From contig NC_018027.1 of NCBI RefSeq assembly GCF_000266905.1, positions 1,426,001 to 1,490,000 on the forward strand: a DNA stretch of 64,000 nt, given 5' to 3'. The translations under genes were made by a program, and so were the position numbers. Numbering within the stretch: the stretch's first letter is position 1; each line of letters starts with the position of its first letter. Source of the stretch: Mycolicibacterium chubuense NBB4 (GTDB taxonomy: Bacteria; Actinomycetota; Actinomycetes; Mycobacteriales; Mycobacteriaceae). A model generated the notes under the pieces. That model saw only the letters and a list, made by a program, of their open reading frames with translations. It made no database searches and was not told where the DNA came from. Of this stretch, positions 17,852 to 27,070 are shown piece by piece.

Positions 17852-20800
17852 ATGTCCGCGCCGCACATCGAACTGACGCCTGCCGCCCTGGGTCGCCACG
17901 ACGTGAAGGGCGTCGTCCGGGTCCTGGGCGGCCCCGGGACGGGGAAGAGCAGCCTGCTCGTCGACACGGCGGTGGCTCACATCGCGGCGGGTCGCGACCC
18001 GGAATCAGTTCTGCTGCTGACAGGTTCAGCGCGGCTCGGCGCACAGGCGAGGGCGGCCATCACGACGGCACTGCTCGGCGCCGGTGAGCGCACCGCGGTA
18101 CGCGAACCGCTCGTGCGCACCGTGCACTCCTACGCTTTCGCGGTGCTGCGGCTGGCCGCCCAGCGCAACGGCAGTCCGCCGCCCCGCCTGATCACCAGCG
18201 CCGAGCAGGACGGCATCATCCGCGAACTGCTGGCCGGTGACGTCGAGGACGGTGACGCCTCACCCGTCCGCTGGCCGCAGCGTCTGCGGCCCGCGCTGAG
18301 CACCGTCGGGTTCGCGACCGAGCTGCGCGACCTGATGGCCCGCTGCAGTGAGCGTGGCGTCGATCCCGTTGCGCTGCAACACATCGGCCGTCGGTCCGGC
18401 CGGCCGGAGTGGCAGGCGGCGGGGCGCTTCGCGCAGGCGTACGAGCAGATCATGCTGTTGCGCTCGGCGGTCGGCATGGCCGCGCCGCAGGCCACGGTGC
18501 CCGCGCTGGGCGCCGCCGAACTGGTGGGTGCGGCACTCGAGGCGTTCGCCACCGATGCCGAGCTGCTGGCCGCCGAACGCGCTCGCGTCAAGCTGCTGCT
18601 GGTCGACGACGCTCAGCATCTCGATCCCCAGGCCGCACGGCTGGTCCAGGTGCTGGCTTCCGGCGCGGAGCTCACCGTGATCGCCGGCGATCCGCTGCAG
18701 ACTGTCTTCGGTTACCGGGGCGCCGATCCCGCGCTGCTGCGCGGGGCCGGCCGTGAGCTGACGTTGACTCGGTCGCACCGGTGCGCGGCTCCCGTGGCCG
18801 ACGCCATCAGCGCCGTCGCGCGCCGGCTTCCCGGTACCGACGCGGTGCGCGGCGTGACGGGAACCGGCGCGGCGGGGTCGGTGGCGGTACGCATCGCCGC
18901 GTCGTCGCATGCGGAGTCGGCGCTGATCGCCGATGCGCTGCGGCGTGCCCATCTCGTCGACGGGGTCCCGTGGGCGCAGATGGCGGTGGTCCTGCGGTCG
19001 GTGCCGCGCATGGGCGCGGCGCTGGGCCGCGCGCTGACCGCCGCCGGGGTGCCGGTGGATCTCCCGCCCGCCGATGCGGCGCTGGCGGATCAGCCCGCGG
19101 TACGGGCGCTGCTGACCGTGCTGGAGGCCGTCACCGACGGCCTGGACGGTGAGCGCGCGCTGGCGCTGGTGACCGGGCCGATCGGCCGGGTCGACCCGGT
19201 CTCGCTGCGGCAGTTGCGGCGCTCGTTGCGCCGGTCTGCGCCCGAATCGGTAAGCGGCGTCGGTGAATTGCTCGCCCACGCCGTGGAGCACGGTGCCGGT
19301 GGGTTGCCGGACGATCAGGCGCGGGCGCTGCGCCGGGTGCGCACCGTGCTGACGGCGGCGCGGCGCAGCGCCGACGAGGGCAGCGACCCGCGTCATACCC
19401 TGTGGCAGGCGTGGCACCGCTCCGGGCTGCAGCGGCGCTGGTTGGCCGCCAGCGAGCGCGGCGGCCCCGCGGCCGCTCAGGCCGACCGCGACCTCGACGC
19501 CGTCACGGCGATGTTCGACGTCACCGAGCAGTACGTGGCGCGCACCGCCGGTGCGTCGCTGCGCGGCCTGATCGACCACGTCACGTCGATGGCACTCCCG
19601 CCGGTGCGCCCCGACGACAGGGCGGCCCCCGACGCCGTGTCGGTGGTGAGCGCACATGCGGCGCTGAACCGGGAGTGGGAAGTCGTGGTGATCGCCGGGC
19701 TGCAGGAGGGCTTGTGGCCCAACGTCTCTCCGCGCGGTGGTGTGCTGGCCACCCAGCAGCTCGTCGACGTCATCGACGGAGTCGCCGACGCTGGGGAGCG
19801 CGGCCTGTCGAGCCGCGCGCCGCTGCTCGCCGAGGAACGCAGGCTGCTGATCGCCGCGATGGGTCGCGCGCGCTCGCGGTTGCTGGTGACCGCCGTCGAC
19901 AGCGACACCGGCGATGAGGCGATGCTGCCGTCGTCGTTCTGTCATGAGCTCGCAGCACTGGCCACCGAACCGGAGCCGGTCGCCGACCTCCCGGTGCGGG
20001 CGCCCCGGGTGCTGGCACCCGCGGCACTGGTGGGCCGGCTGCGTTCGGTGGTCTGCTCGGCGCCCGGCGCTGTGGAGGACCTAGAACGTGCCTGTGCCGC
20101 AGCACAATTAGCGCGCCTGGCCGAAGCCGGTGTGCACGGTGCGGACCCTGCGTCGTGGTACGGCATGCGAGCGTTGTCCACCGACGAACCGCTGTGGGAC
20201 GCGGCGGACCATGTGGTGACGCTGTCGCCGTCCACCCTGCAGATGCTCTCGGACTGCCCGCTGCGGTGGCTGCTCGAACGCCACGGCGGATCCCGCGGTC
20301 GCGACGTGCGCTCCGCTCTCGGCTCGCTGGTGCACGCGCTGGTGTCCGAACCCGGTACGACGGAGTCCCAGCTCGTCAACGCACTGGAAAACGTCTGGGA
20401 CGACCTGCCTTTCGATGCGCAGTGGCACGCCGACAACGAGCTCGCCCGGCACCTGGAGATGCTGAACACCTTCCTGCGCTGGCGCGCGGCCACCCGCCAC
20501 GAGCTCACCGAAGTCGGCACGGAGATCGAGGTGGACGGCCGGCTTGATGACGTCGATGAGGGCGTGCCGGCCGTCCGGGTGCGGGGGCGGCTGGACCGCC
20601 TCGAACGCGACAACGAGGGCCGGCTCGTCGTCGTCGACCTCAAGACCGGTAAGAGTCCGGTCACCAAGGACGAGGCGCAGAATCACGCCCAGCTGGCGAT
20701 GTACCAGCTCGCCGTGGCCGCCGGCCTGCTCGACGCCGGGGACGAGCCCGGGGGCGGGCGGCTCGTCTACCTGGGCAAGACCAGCGGCGGCGGCGCGACG

Positions 20801-20977
20801 GAACGCACGCAGGATGCGTTGACCCCGCAGCGCGGCGCCGAATGGCAGGCACAGGTGCAGCAGGCCGCCGCGGCGACCCGGGGACCGCAGTTCCTGGCCC
20901 AAGTCCACGACGGCTGCGCGCACTGCCCGGTCCGGGGGATGTGCCCGACGCAGAATGCGGGGAGTGACGCACGATGA
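17852..20977 (+). CDS. adnA: AdnA subunit of the AdnAB helicase-nuclease
   Basis: 1041 aa. An N-terminal UvrD-like motor has Walker A GGPGTGKSS (Lys32) and a motif II that reads VDDAQ rather than DExQ. A C-terminal RecB-type nuclease domain (about 905-960) has GRLDRLERDNEGRLVVVDLKTG and QLAMYQLA, and a Cys cluster CAHCPVRGMC near the end suggests an iron-sulfur site. AdnAB resects double-strand breaks in mycobacteria; AdnB is the main motor and both subunits cut. The start is the ATG at 17852. The stop overlaps the adnB start (ATGA). Confidence 0.93.
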   Translation: MSAPHIELTPAALGRHDVKGVVRVLGGPGTGKSSLLVDTAVAHIAAGRDPESVLLLTGSARLGAQARAAITTALLGAGERTAVREPLVRTVHSYAFAVLRLAAQRNGSPPPRLITSAEQDGIIRELLAGDVEDGDASPVRWPQRLRPALSTVGFATELRDLMARCSERGVDPVALQHIGRRSGRPEWQAAGRFAQAYEQIMLLRSAVGMAAPQATVPALGAAELVGAALEAFATDAELLAAERARVKLLLVDDAQHLDPQAARLVQVLASGAELTVIAGDPLQTVFGYRGADPALLRGAGRELTLTRSHRCAAPVADAISAVARRLPGTDAVRGVTGTGAAGSVAVRIAASSHAESALIADALRRAHLVDGVPWAQMAVVLRSVPRMGAALGRALTAAGVPVDLPPADAALADQPAVRALLTVLEAVTDGLDGERALALVTGPIGRVDPVSLRQLRRSLRRSAPESVSGVGELLAHAVEHGAGGLPDDQARALRRVRTVLTAARRSADEGSDPRHTLWQAWHRSGLQRRWLAASERGGPAAAQADRDLDAVTAMFDVTEQYVARTAGASLRGLIDHVTSMALPPVRPDDRAAPDAVSVVSAHAALNREWEVVVIAGLQEGLWPNVSPRGGVLATQQLVDVIDGVADAGERGLSSRAPLLAEERRLLIAAMGRARSRLLVTAVDSDTGDEAMLPSSFCHELAALATEPEPVADLPVRAPRVLAPAALVGRLRSVVCSAPGAVEDLERACAAAQLARLAEAGVHGADPASWYGMRALSTDEPLWDAADHVVTLSPSTLQMLSDCPLRWLLERHGGSRGRDVRSALGSLVHALVSEPGTTESQLVNALENVWDDLPFDAQWHADNELARHLEMLNTFLRWRAATRHELTEVGTEIEVDGRLDDVDEGVPAVRVRGRLDRLERDNEGRLVVVDLKTGKSPVTKDEAQNHAQLAMYQLAVAAGLLDAGDEPGGGRLVYLGKTSGGGATERTQDALTPQRGAEWQAQVQQAAAATRGPQFLAQVHDGCAHCPVRGMCPTQNAGSDAR

Positions 20978-23900
20978 CCTCGCTGACACCGCAGTACAGC
21001 CCCGCGGAGCTGGCTGCCGCGCTCGGCTTGTTCGCACCGACCGAGGAGCAGGCGGCCGTCATCGCCGCCCCGCCCGGACCGCTGGTGGTGATCGCCGGCG
21101 CCGGCGCGGGCAAGACCGAGACGATGGCCGCCAGGGTGGTGTGGCTGGTCGCCAACGGATACGCCAGTCCGGGCGAGGTGCTGGGCCTGACCTTCACGCG
21201 CAAGGCCGCCGGACAACTGTTGCGCCGGGTCCGTGCACGCCTGGCACGCCTCGCGGGGGCGGGCCTGACGATGGCGGACCGGTCAGGGGTCGATCTGGGT
21301 GACGACCCCGTGACCGTCAGCACCTATCACGCGTTCGCCGGCAACCTGCTCAGCGAGTACGGCCTGCTCCTGCCGGTCGAGCCGGACGTCCGGCTGCTCG
21401 GGGAGACGGAGTTGTGGCAGTTGGCTTTCCGCGTCGTGTGCGAGTATCCCGGCAGCCTGGACACCGACAAATCGCCGGCCTCGATCACCGCGATGGTGCT
21501 CAAACTGGCCGGTCAGCTCTCCGAGCATCTGGTGGACACCACCCAACTGCGCGACACCCACGTCGAGCTCGAACGCCTGGTGCACGCGCTGCCCGCAGGC
21601 CGGTACCAACGCGACCGCGGGCCCAGCCAATGGCTGTTGCGGATGCTGGCCACTCAGACCGAGCGCACCGCGCTCGTGCCGCTGATCGACGCACTGCACC
21701 GGCGCATGCGGGAGGAGCGGGTCATCGACTTCGGCATGCAGATGGCTCTGGCGGCCCGCCTCGCGTCGCAGTGCCCGCAGGTCGGGGAGCAGCTGCGCCG
21801 GCGGTTCCGGGTGGTGCTGCTCGACGAGTACCAGGACACCGGCCACGCGCAGAGGGTCGCGCTGTCGTCGCTGTTCGGCGGCGGCGTCGACGACGGCCTC
21901 GCGCTCACCGCGGTCGGGGACCCGATCCAGTCGATCTACGGATGGCGCGGCGCCTCGGCGACGAACCTCCCGCGGTTCACCACCGACTTCCCGCTCTCCG
22001 ACGGCTCCCCGGCGCCGACCCTCGAACTGCGGACCAGCTGGCGCAACCCGCCGGAGGTGCTGCACCTGGCCAACGAGGTGTCCCTGGATGCGCGGCGCCG
22101 CTCGGTCGCGGTGCGCGCACTGCAGCCCCGGCCCGACGCCGAGCCGGGCAGCGTGCGGGCCGCGCTGCTCCCGGATGTCGAGGCCGAACGCGAATGGGTG
22201 GCCGAGGAAGTCGCGCGGCACTACCGCGCCGGCGCCGATGCGTCCGGGGCCGCCCCGACCGCGGCGGTGCTGGTGCGCCGCAACGCCGACGCCGCACCCA
22301 TGGCGGAAGCGCTGAGCCGGCGCGGCGTACCCGTCGAGGTGGTCGGACTGGCCGGTCTGCTGGCCGTGCCCGAGGTGGCCGACGTGGTCGCGATGCTGCG
22401 CCTGGCCGTCGACCCCACGGCCGGCCCCGCCGCGGTGCGGGTGCTGACCGGGCCGCGCTGGCGCCTCGGCGCGCGCGACGTCGCCGCGCTGTGGCGCCGC
22501 GCCGTCACGCTCGACGGCACGGGCTCGGGCTCCGCGACGGCGGCCGGCGTGGCCGCGCAGATCGGTCCGGACGCCGACGAGGCGTGCCTGGCCGACGCGA
22601 TCTGCGATCCCGGCGCCCCCGAGAGCTACTCACCGGAGGGGTACGCCCGGATCGTGTCGCTCGGGCGCGAGTTGACGGGCCTGCGCGGCCATCTCGACAG
22701 CCCGCTGCCCGACCTGGTGGCCGAGGTTCGCCGGATCCTCGGCATCGACGCCGAGGTCCGGGCGGCGCGACCGGTGTCGGCGGGGTGGTCGGGAACCGAA
22801 CACCTGGACGCCTTCGGAGATGTCGTGGCCGACTTCGCGAGTCGGCCGGGTGCCACCGCGACAGGCCTGCTCGCGTTCCTCGACACCGCGGAGGACGTCG
22901 AGAACGGGCTGGCGCCCGCCGAGATCGCGGTGTCGCAGGACCGGGTGCAGATCCTGACGGTGCACGCGGCGAAAGGTCTGGAATGGCAGATCGTCGCGGT
23001 ACCGCACCTGAGCGGGCGGGTGTTCCCGTCGACCGCGTCGCCGCGCACCTGGCTGACCGACGCCGCCGATCTGCCCCCGCTGCTGCGCGGCGACTGTGCG
23101 ACCGTGTCCGATCACGGCGTCCCGGTGCTCGACACTTCGCGCGTCAGTGATCGAAAAGGTCTGTCCGACGCCATCTCCGACCACAAGCGCAGTCTGGATC
23201 AGCGGCGCACCGACGAAGAGCGGCGCCTGCTGTACGTGGCGATCACCCGGGCCGAGCGCATGCTGCTGGTGTCGGGCCATCACTGGGGCGCGACCGAGTC
23301 CAAGCCGCGGGGGCCGTCGGCGTTCCTCTGCGAGCTCAAAGAGGTCATCGACGCGGCCGATGCGGCGGGCACCCCCTGCGGCGTCGTCGACATCTGGGCC
23401 GACGCACCCCCCGACGGCGAGCCGAACCCGCTGCGCGACCGCGTCGTGTCGGCGGTGTGGCCGGTCGATCCGGTGGCGGGCCGTCGCGAGAACACCGACC
23501 GCGGAGCCGAACTGGTGACGGGGGCGATGTCGGCCGATCCCGCCGACAGACCCGCGCCCGACGTGCACGGCTGGGCAACCGACGTCGACGCGCTGCTCGC
23601 CGAGCGTGACGCTGTCGTGTCACGGCCCACCCCGCCGCTGCCGGCGCAGCTGTCGGTCAGCGCGATGGTCGAACTCGACCGTGATCCGGCCGCGGTCGCC
23701 CGGCGTCTCCAGCGCCGGCTCCCGCGACGGCCCGACGCACACGCGTTGCTGGGCAGCGCATTTCACGAGTGGGTACAGCGGTATTTCTCGGCCGAGAAGT
23801 TGTTCGACCTCGATGATCTGCCGGGCGCGGTGGATGCCGATCGCCAGGACAGGGGAGAGCTCGAAGAACTGCAGACGGCCTTCGCTGTGTCGCCGTGGGC

Positions 23901-24246
23901 GGCGCGCACCCCCCTCGACGTGGAGGTGCCGTTCGACATGGTGATCGGCGGACGCGTGGTACGCGGACGCATCGATGCGATCTTCGCCGACGACGACGGC
24001 GGCGTCACCGTCGTGGACTGGAAGACCGGTGAACCGCCGTCGACCGCGGATGACTTGCGGCACAACAGCATTCAGCTAGCGGTCTACCGGATGGCGTGGG
24101 CCCGGCTGCACGGCTGCCCGCTGGAGTCGGTGCGGGCCGCGTTCCATTACGTCCGGTCGGGGCGCACGCTCGTGCCCGAAGAGCTCCCCGATGTCGCCGA
24201 CCTGGCTGCACTGCTGGCCGATTCGCCCGACACCGAGGTGGCGTGA
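20974..24246 (+). CDS. adnB: AdnB subunit of the AdnAB helicase-nuclease
   Basis: 1090 aa. Full superfamily 1A motor: Walker A AGAGAGKTE (Lys47), GLTFTRKAA, motif II LLDEYQDT at about 283-289, motif [25 protein letters not shown] and motif VI LLYVAITRAERM. The RecB-like nuclease module at the C-terminus has GSAFHEWV, RGRIDAIF and VVDWKTG (about 1013-1018) with QLAVYRMA. It is the lead motor of the AdnAB end-resection machine. Translationally coupled to adnA. Confidence 0.95.
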   Translation: MTSLTPQYSPAELAAALGLFAPTEEQAAVIAAPPGPLVVIAGAGAGKTETMAARVVWLVANGYASPGEVLGLTFTRKAAGQLLRRVRARLARLAGAGLTMADRSGVDLGDDPVTVSTYHAFAGNLLSEYGLLLPVEPDVRLLGETELWQLAFRVVCEYPGSLDTDKSPASITAMVLKLAGQLSEHLVDTTQLRDTHVELERLVHALPAGRYQRDRGPSQWLLRMLATQTERTALVPLIDALHRRMREERVIDFGMQMALAARLASQCPQVGEQLRRRFRVVLLDEYQDTGHAQRVALSSLFGGGVDDGLALTAVGDPIQSIYGWRGASATNLPRFTTDFPLSDGSPAPTLELRTSWRNPPEVLHLANEVSLDARRRSVAVRALQPRPDAEPGSVRAALLPDVEAEREWVAEEVARHYRAGADASGAAPTAAVLVRRNADAAPMAEALSRRGVPVEVVGLAGLLAVPEVADVVAMLRLAVDPTAGPAAVRVLTGPRWRLGARDVAALWRRAVTLDGTGSGSATAAGVAAQIGPDADEACLADAICDPGAPESYSPEGYARIVSLGRELTGLRGHLDSPLPDLVAEVRRILGIDAEVRAARPVSAGWSGTEHLDAFGDVVADFASRPGATATGLLAFLDTAEDVENGLAPAEIAVSQDRVQILTVHAAKGLEWQIVAVPHLSGRVFPSTASPRTWLTDAADLPPLLRGDCATVSDHGVPVLDTSRVSDRKGLSDAISDHKRSLDQRRTDEERRLLYVAITRAERMLLVSGHHWGATESKPRGPSAFLCELKEVIDAADAAGTPCGVVDIWADAPPDGEPNPLRDRVVSAVWPVDPVAGRRENTDRGAELVTGAMSADPADRPAPDVHGWATDVDALLAERDAVVSRPTPPLPAQLSVSAMVELDRDPAAVARRLQRRLPRRPDAHALLGSAFHEWVQRYFSAEKLFDLDDLPGAVDADRQDRGELEELQTAFAVSPWAARTPLDVEVPFDMVIGGRVVRGRIDAIFADDDGGVTVVDWKTGEPPSTADDLRHNSIQLAVYRMAWARLHGCPLESVRAAFHYVRSGRTLVPEELPDVADLAALLADSPDTEVA

Positions 24247-24259
24247 GCGCGCCCGTCGA

Positions 24260-24664
24260 TCAGCTCTCCCGATACACCTTGAAAGCCTGGGTGATCATCG
24301 GAATCTGCAGCGGCAGCCGGGCGACGGCGATCGCCTTCATCGGCAGGGACTTGGCGGAATCCTTGAACCACAACCGGACCATGTTCACGTTGCCGGGGAA
24401 CACCCCGATGAACAACGCGATCGCCGCCAGCGCGCCCAGGCGGCGCGTGCCCCGCGCCATCAGCAGCGCGCCGGTGCCGACCTCTGCGACACCCGATGCG
24501 TAGGTGTAGAACCGCTGACTTCCGGGCAGCTCGACCGGGACGATGCCGTCGAACGGCTTCGGAGCGGCGAAGTGCAGCGCTCCCATCCCGATCAGCCAGA
24601 CACCCATCTTCACGCCGCGCGAGGTCTTTGCGATCTGCTGCACTGCTGCCCGGGGGGAGGTCAT
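24260..24664 (-). CDS. DoxX-like family membrane protein
   Basis: 134 aa with four predicted membrane segments (about residues 20-36, 55-70, 75-93 and 108-125). The pattern GVWLIGMGALHFAAPKPFDGIVP, then YTYASGVAEVGTGALLMARGTRRLGA and FPGNVNMV is that of DoxX-like/MauE-related quinone- or thiol-linked membrane proteins. Function unknown. It is convergent with adnB (13 bp gap) and absent from the M. tuberculosis order, so it is an insertion relative to it. Confidence 0.75.
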   Translation of the reverse strand: MTSPRAAVQQIAKTSRGVKMGVWLIGMGALHFAAPKPFDGIVPVELPGSQRFYTYASGVAEVGTGALLMARGTRRLGALAAIALFIGVFPGNVNMVRLWFKDSAKSLPMKAIAVARLPLQIPMITQAFKVYRES

Positions 24665-24710
24665 GATTACATTGTGCGGGTGCGGCAGCCTCCCAGCGTG
24701 ACTGACCCTC

Positions 24711-25805
24711 GTGGCTAAGGGCAGTTTGCGCCGACGTCTTCGTCGGTTCGATCAGTCGTTGGCCGATCAGCCGGTCCACGCGATCACCGACCGCGTCCAG
24801 ATCCCGACCACGCTCGTCAGCCCGGCGCGGCGCATCACCGTCCGCGTCATCTACGCGCTGGCCGCGTTGTTCGCCGCCGTCCTGATCGTCTACCTGGACC
24901 GCAACGGCTACCGCGACGTCGAGAGCGCGCCCGACCCGAACAATCCGCTGACGTTCCTCGACTGCCTGTACTACGCGACGGTGTCGCTGTCGACCACCGG
25001 CTACGGCGACATCACGCCGGTCACCGCGTCAGCGCGGCTGGTGAACGTCTTGGTCATCACCCCGCTGCGGATCGCGTTCCTCATCGTCCTGATCGGCACC
25101 ACGGTCGAGACGCTGACCACGCAGTCGCGGCAGGTCTACCAAATCCAGCGCTGGAGGAGCAGAGTGCGCAACCACATCATCATCGTCGGCTACGGCACCA
25201 AGGGCCGCACCGCCGCCGCGGCGATGGTCGGTGACGAGGTCGCCCCCGCCGACATCGTGGTGGTGGACGAGGACCCGACCGCCCTCGAGCGCGCCAAGAG
25301 CGCCGGTCTGGTCACCGTCCGGGGCAGCGCCACCGACTCCGAGGTGCTCCGGCTGGCCGGCGCCCAGCACGCCAAATCGATCATCGTCGCCACCAACCGG
25401 GACGACACCGCCGTGCTCGTCACCCTCACCGCGCGTGAACTGGCGCCCAACGCGAAGATCATCGCCGCCGTCCGCGAGGCGGAGAACCAGCATCTGCTCG
25501 AGCAGTCCGGCGCCGATTCCACCGTCGTGACGTCGGAGACCGCCGGGCGCCTGCTCGGTATCGCGGTGCAGACTCCGAGCGTGGTCGAGATCATGGAGGA
25601 CCTGCTCACCCCGGATCGGGGTTTCGCGATCTCCGAGCGGGAGGTCACTCCCAAGGAGGCGGGTGGTTCCCCTCGGCACCAGACCGACATCGTGCTGGGC
25701 GTGGTCCGCGACAACAAGCTGATCCGTGTCGACGAGCCGGAAGTCGACGCGCTCGAGCTGGGGGACCGGTTGCTCTACATCCGATCCGCGGACGAGGAGC
25801 GATGA
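24711..25805 (+). CDS. RCK-domain potassium channel (Rv3200c-like)
   Basis: 364 aa from a GTG start. Two membrane helices (about 43-62 and 105-130) flank a pore loop with the selectivity filter TTGYGD near residues 95-100. An RCK/TrkA-N domain follows with the nucleotide loop IIIVGYGTKGR, VVVDEDP and GSATDSEVLRLAGA, then a TrkA-C-like domain (about 280-360). This is the MthK-like layout: K+ efflux gated by nucleotide or divalent cation. Its stop overlaps the nudC start (ATGA). Confidence 0.9.
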   Translation: MAKGSLRRRLRRFDQSLADQPVHAITDRVQIPTTLVSPARRITVRVIYALAALFAAVLIVYLDRNGYRDVESAPDPNNPLTFLDCLYYATVSLSTTGYGDITPVTASARLVNVLVITPLRIAFLIVLIGTTVETLTTQSRQVYQIQRWRSRVRNHIIIVGYGTKGRTAAAAMVGDEVAPADIVVVDEDPTALERAKSAGLVTVRGSATDSEVLRLAGAQHAKSIIVATNRDDTAVLVTLTARELAPNAKIIAAVREAENQHLLEQSGADSTVVTSETAGRLLGIAVQTPSVVEIMEDLLTPDRGFAISEREVTPKEAGGSPRHQTDIVLGVVRDNKLIRVDEPEVDALELGDRLLYIRSADEER

Positions 25806-26728
25806 GCGCCTTCACGCTGCGCAACATCCCGCTGCTGTCGCGGGTCGGCGCGGACCGGGCCGACACGCTGCGCACCGACGTCGACGCCGCCGTCGCCGGA
25901 TGGCCCGAGGCGCTGCTGCTGCGGGTGGACCGCCGCAACCAGGTGCTGATCTCCGAGGGCCGCGCCGTGCTCCACCCGGCCACCAATGCCGGCGACGCCC
26001 CGCCCGAGCACGCCGTGTTCCTCGGCCGGCTCGACGACGGCCGCCACGTCTGGGCGCTCCGCTCCGAACTCGAGCCTCCCGACGATCCCGGCGCGCCCAC
26101 CGAGGTGCTCGATCTGCGCCGCACCGGAGACGTCTTCGACGACGTCAGCGCTCAGCTCGTCGCGACCGCCACCGCCCTGCTCAACTGGCACGACAACGCG
26201 CGGTACTCACCTGTCGACGGTGCGCCGACCACGCCGGTCAAGTCGGGGTGGTCGCGCGTGGACCCCCGCACGGGACGCGAAGAGTTCCCGCGGATCGACC
26301 CCGCGGTGATCTGCCTGGTCCACGACGGCCACGACCGCGCCGTGCTGGCCCGCCAGACGGTGTGGCCGCAGCGGCTGTTCTCGATCCTCGCCGGGTTCGT
26401 CGAGGCGGGGGAGTCGTTCGAGGCCTGTGTCGTGCGCGAGATCGCCGAGGAGGTCGGGCTGACCGTCACCGACGTGCAGTACCTGGGATCTCAGCCGTGG
26501 CCGTTTCCCCGCTCGCTCATGGTCGGGTTCCACGCACTCGGCGATCCCGAGCAGCCGTTCGCGTTCAACGACGGCGAGATCGCCGAGGCCGCCTGGTTCA
26601 CCCGAGCAGAGATCCGGGACGCGCTCGCGCACGGCGACTGGAACTCGAGCGCGAACTCGCGGTTGCTGCTGCCCGGATCGATCTCCATCGCCCGCGAGAT
26701 CATCGAGTCCTGGGCCGCGCTGGATTGA
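25802..26728 (+). CDS. nudC: NAD(H) pyrophosphatase / RNA deNADding Nudix hydrolase NudC
   Basis: 308 aa. Nudix box GFVEAGESFEACVVREIAEE at about 198-217 and the NADH-diagnostic SQPWPFP about 12 residues later. It hydrolyses NADH/NAD to NMN(H) and AMP and can remove NAD caps from RNA. The zinc-ribbon cysteines of the E. coli enzyme are missing in the ALLNWHDNARYSP region, as in other mycobacterial NudC. Coupled to the K+ channel gene. It converges on mrx1 with a 6 bp gap. Confidence 0.93.
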   Translation: MSAFTLRNIPLLSRVGADRADTLRTDVDAAVAGWPEALLLRVDRRNQVLISEGRAVLHPATNAGDAPPEHAVFLGRLDDGRHVWALRSELEPPDDPGAPTEVLDLRRTGDVFDDVSAQLVATATALLNWHDNARYSPVDGAPTTPVKSGWSRVDPRTGREEFPRIDPAVICLVHDGHDRAVLARQTVWPQRLFSILAGFVEAGESFEACVVREIAEEVGLTVTDVQYLGSQPWPFPRSLMVGFHALGDPEQPFAFNDGEIAEAAWFTRAEIRDALAHGDWNSSANSRLLLPGSISIAREIIESWAALD

Positions 26729-26734
26729 GCGCCC

Positions 26735-26989
26735 TCAGCTCGCGAGCTTGGCTTTGACCTGCTTGCCGCTGGGGTTCGTCAGGGTGGAGCCGTCGGGGAA
26801 CTTGATCGTCGGCACGACGTGATTGCCCCCGTTGACCGATCCGACGAACTCCGCGGCAGCCGGGTCTTCTTCGATGTTGACCTCGGTGAAGGCGATGCCC
26901 TCGTTCTTCAGGGCTTTCTTCAGACGGACGCAGTAGCCGCACCACGACGTGGTGTACATGGTCACCGCAGCGGATTGATCAGCACTCAT
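26735..26989 (-). CDS. mrx1: Mycoredoxin 1 (glutaredoxin-like, Rv3198A)
   Basis: 84 aa glutaredoxin fold with active site CGYC (C17, C20), a cis-Pro in VVPTIKF and GSTLTNPSG near the C-terminus. Mycoredoxin-1 reduces mycothiol mixed disulfides with electrons from mycothiol and mycothiol disulfide reductase. The start is the ATG at 26989. It is divergent from uvrD2 (81 bp gap). A much longer open frame upstream is an artefact over uvrD2. Confidence 0.93.
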   Translation of the reverse strand: MSADQSAAVTMYTTSWCGYCVRLKKALKNEGIAFTEVNIEEDPAAAEFVGSVNGGNHVVPTIKFPDGSTLTNPSGKQVKAKLAS

Positions 26990-27070
26990 AAGGCTTTCAA
27001 CGTAGCTGACCCCGCCAACATGCCCCGGCCTGACCCGCGGTTGTCGGGCTGCGCTGACATGATGGTCGCC

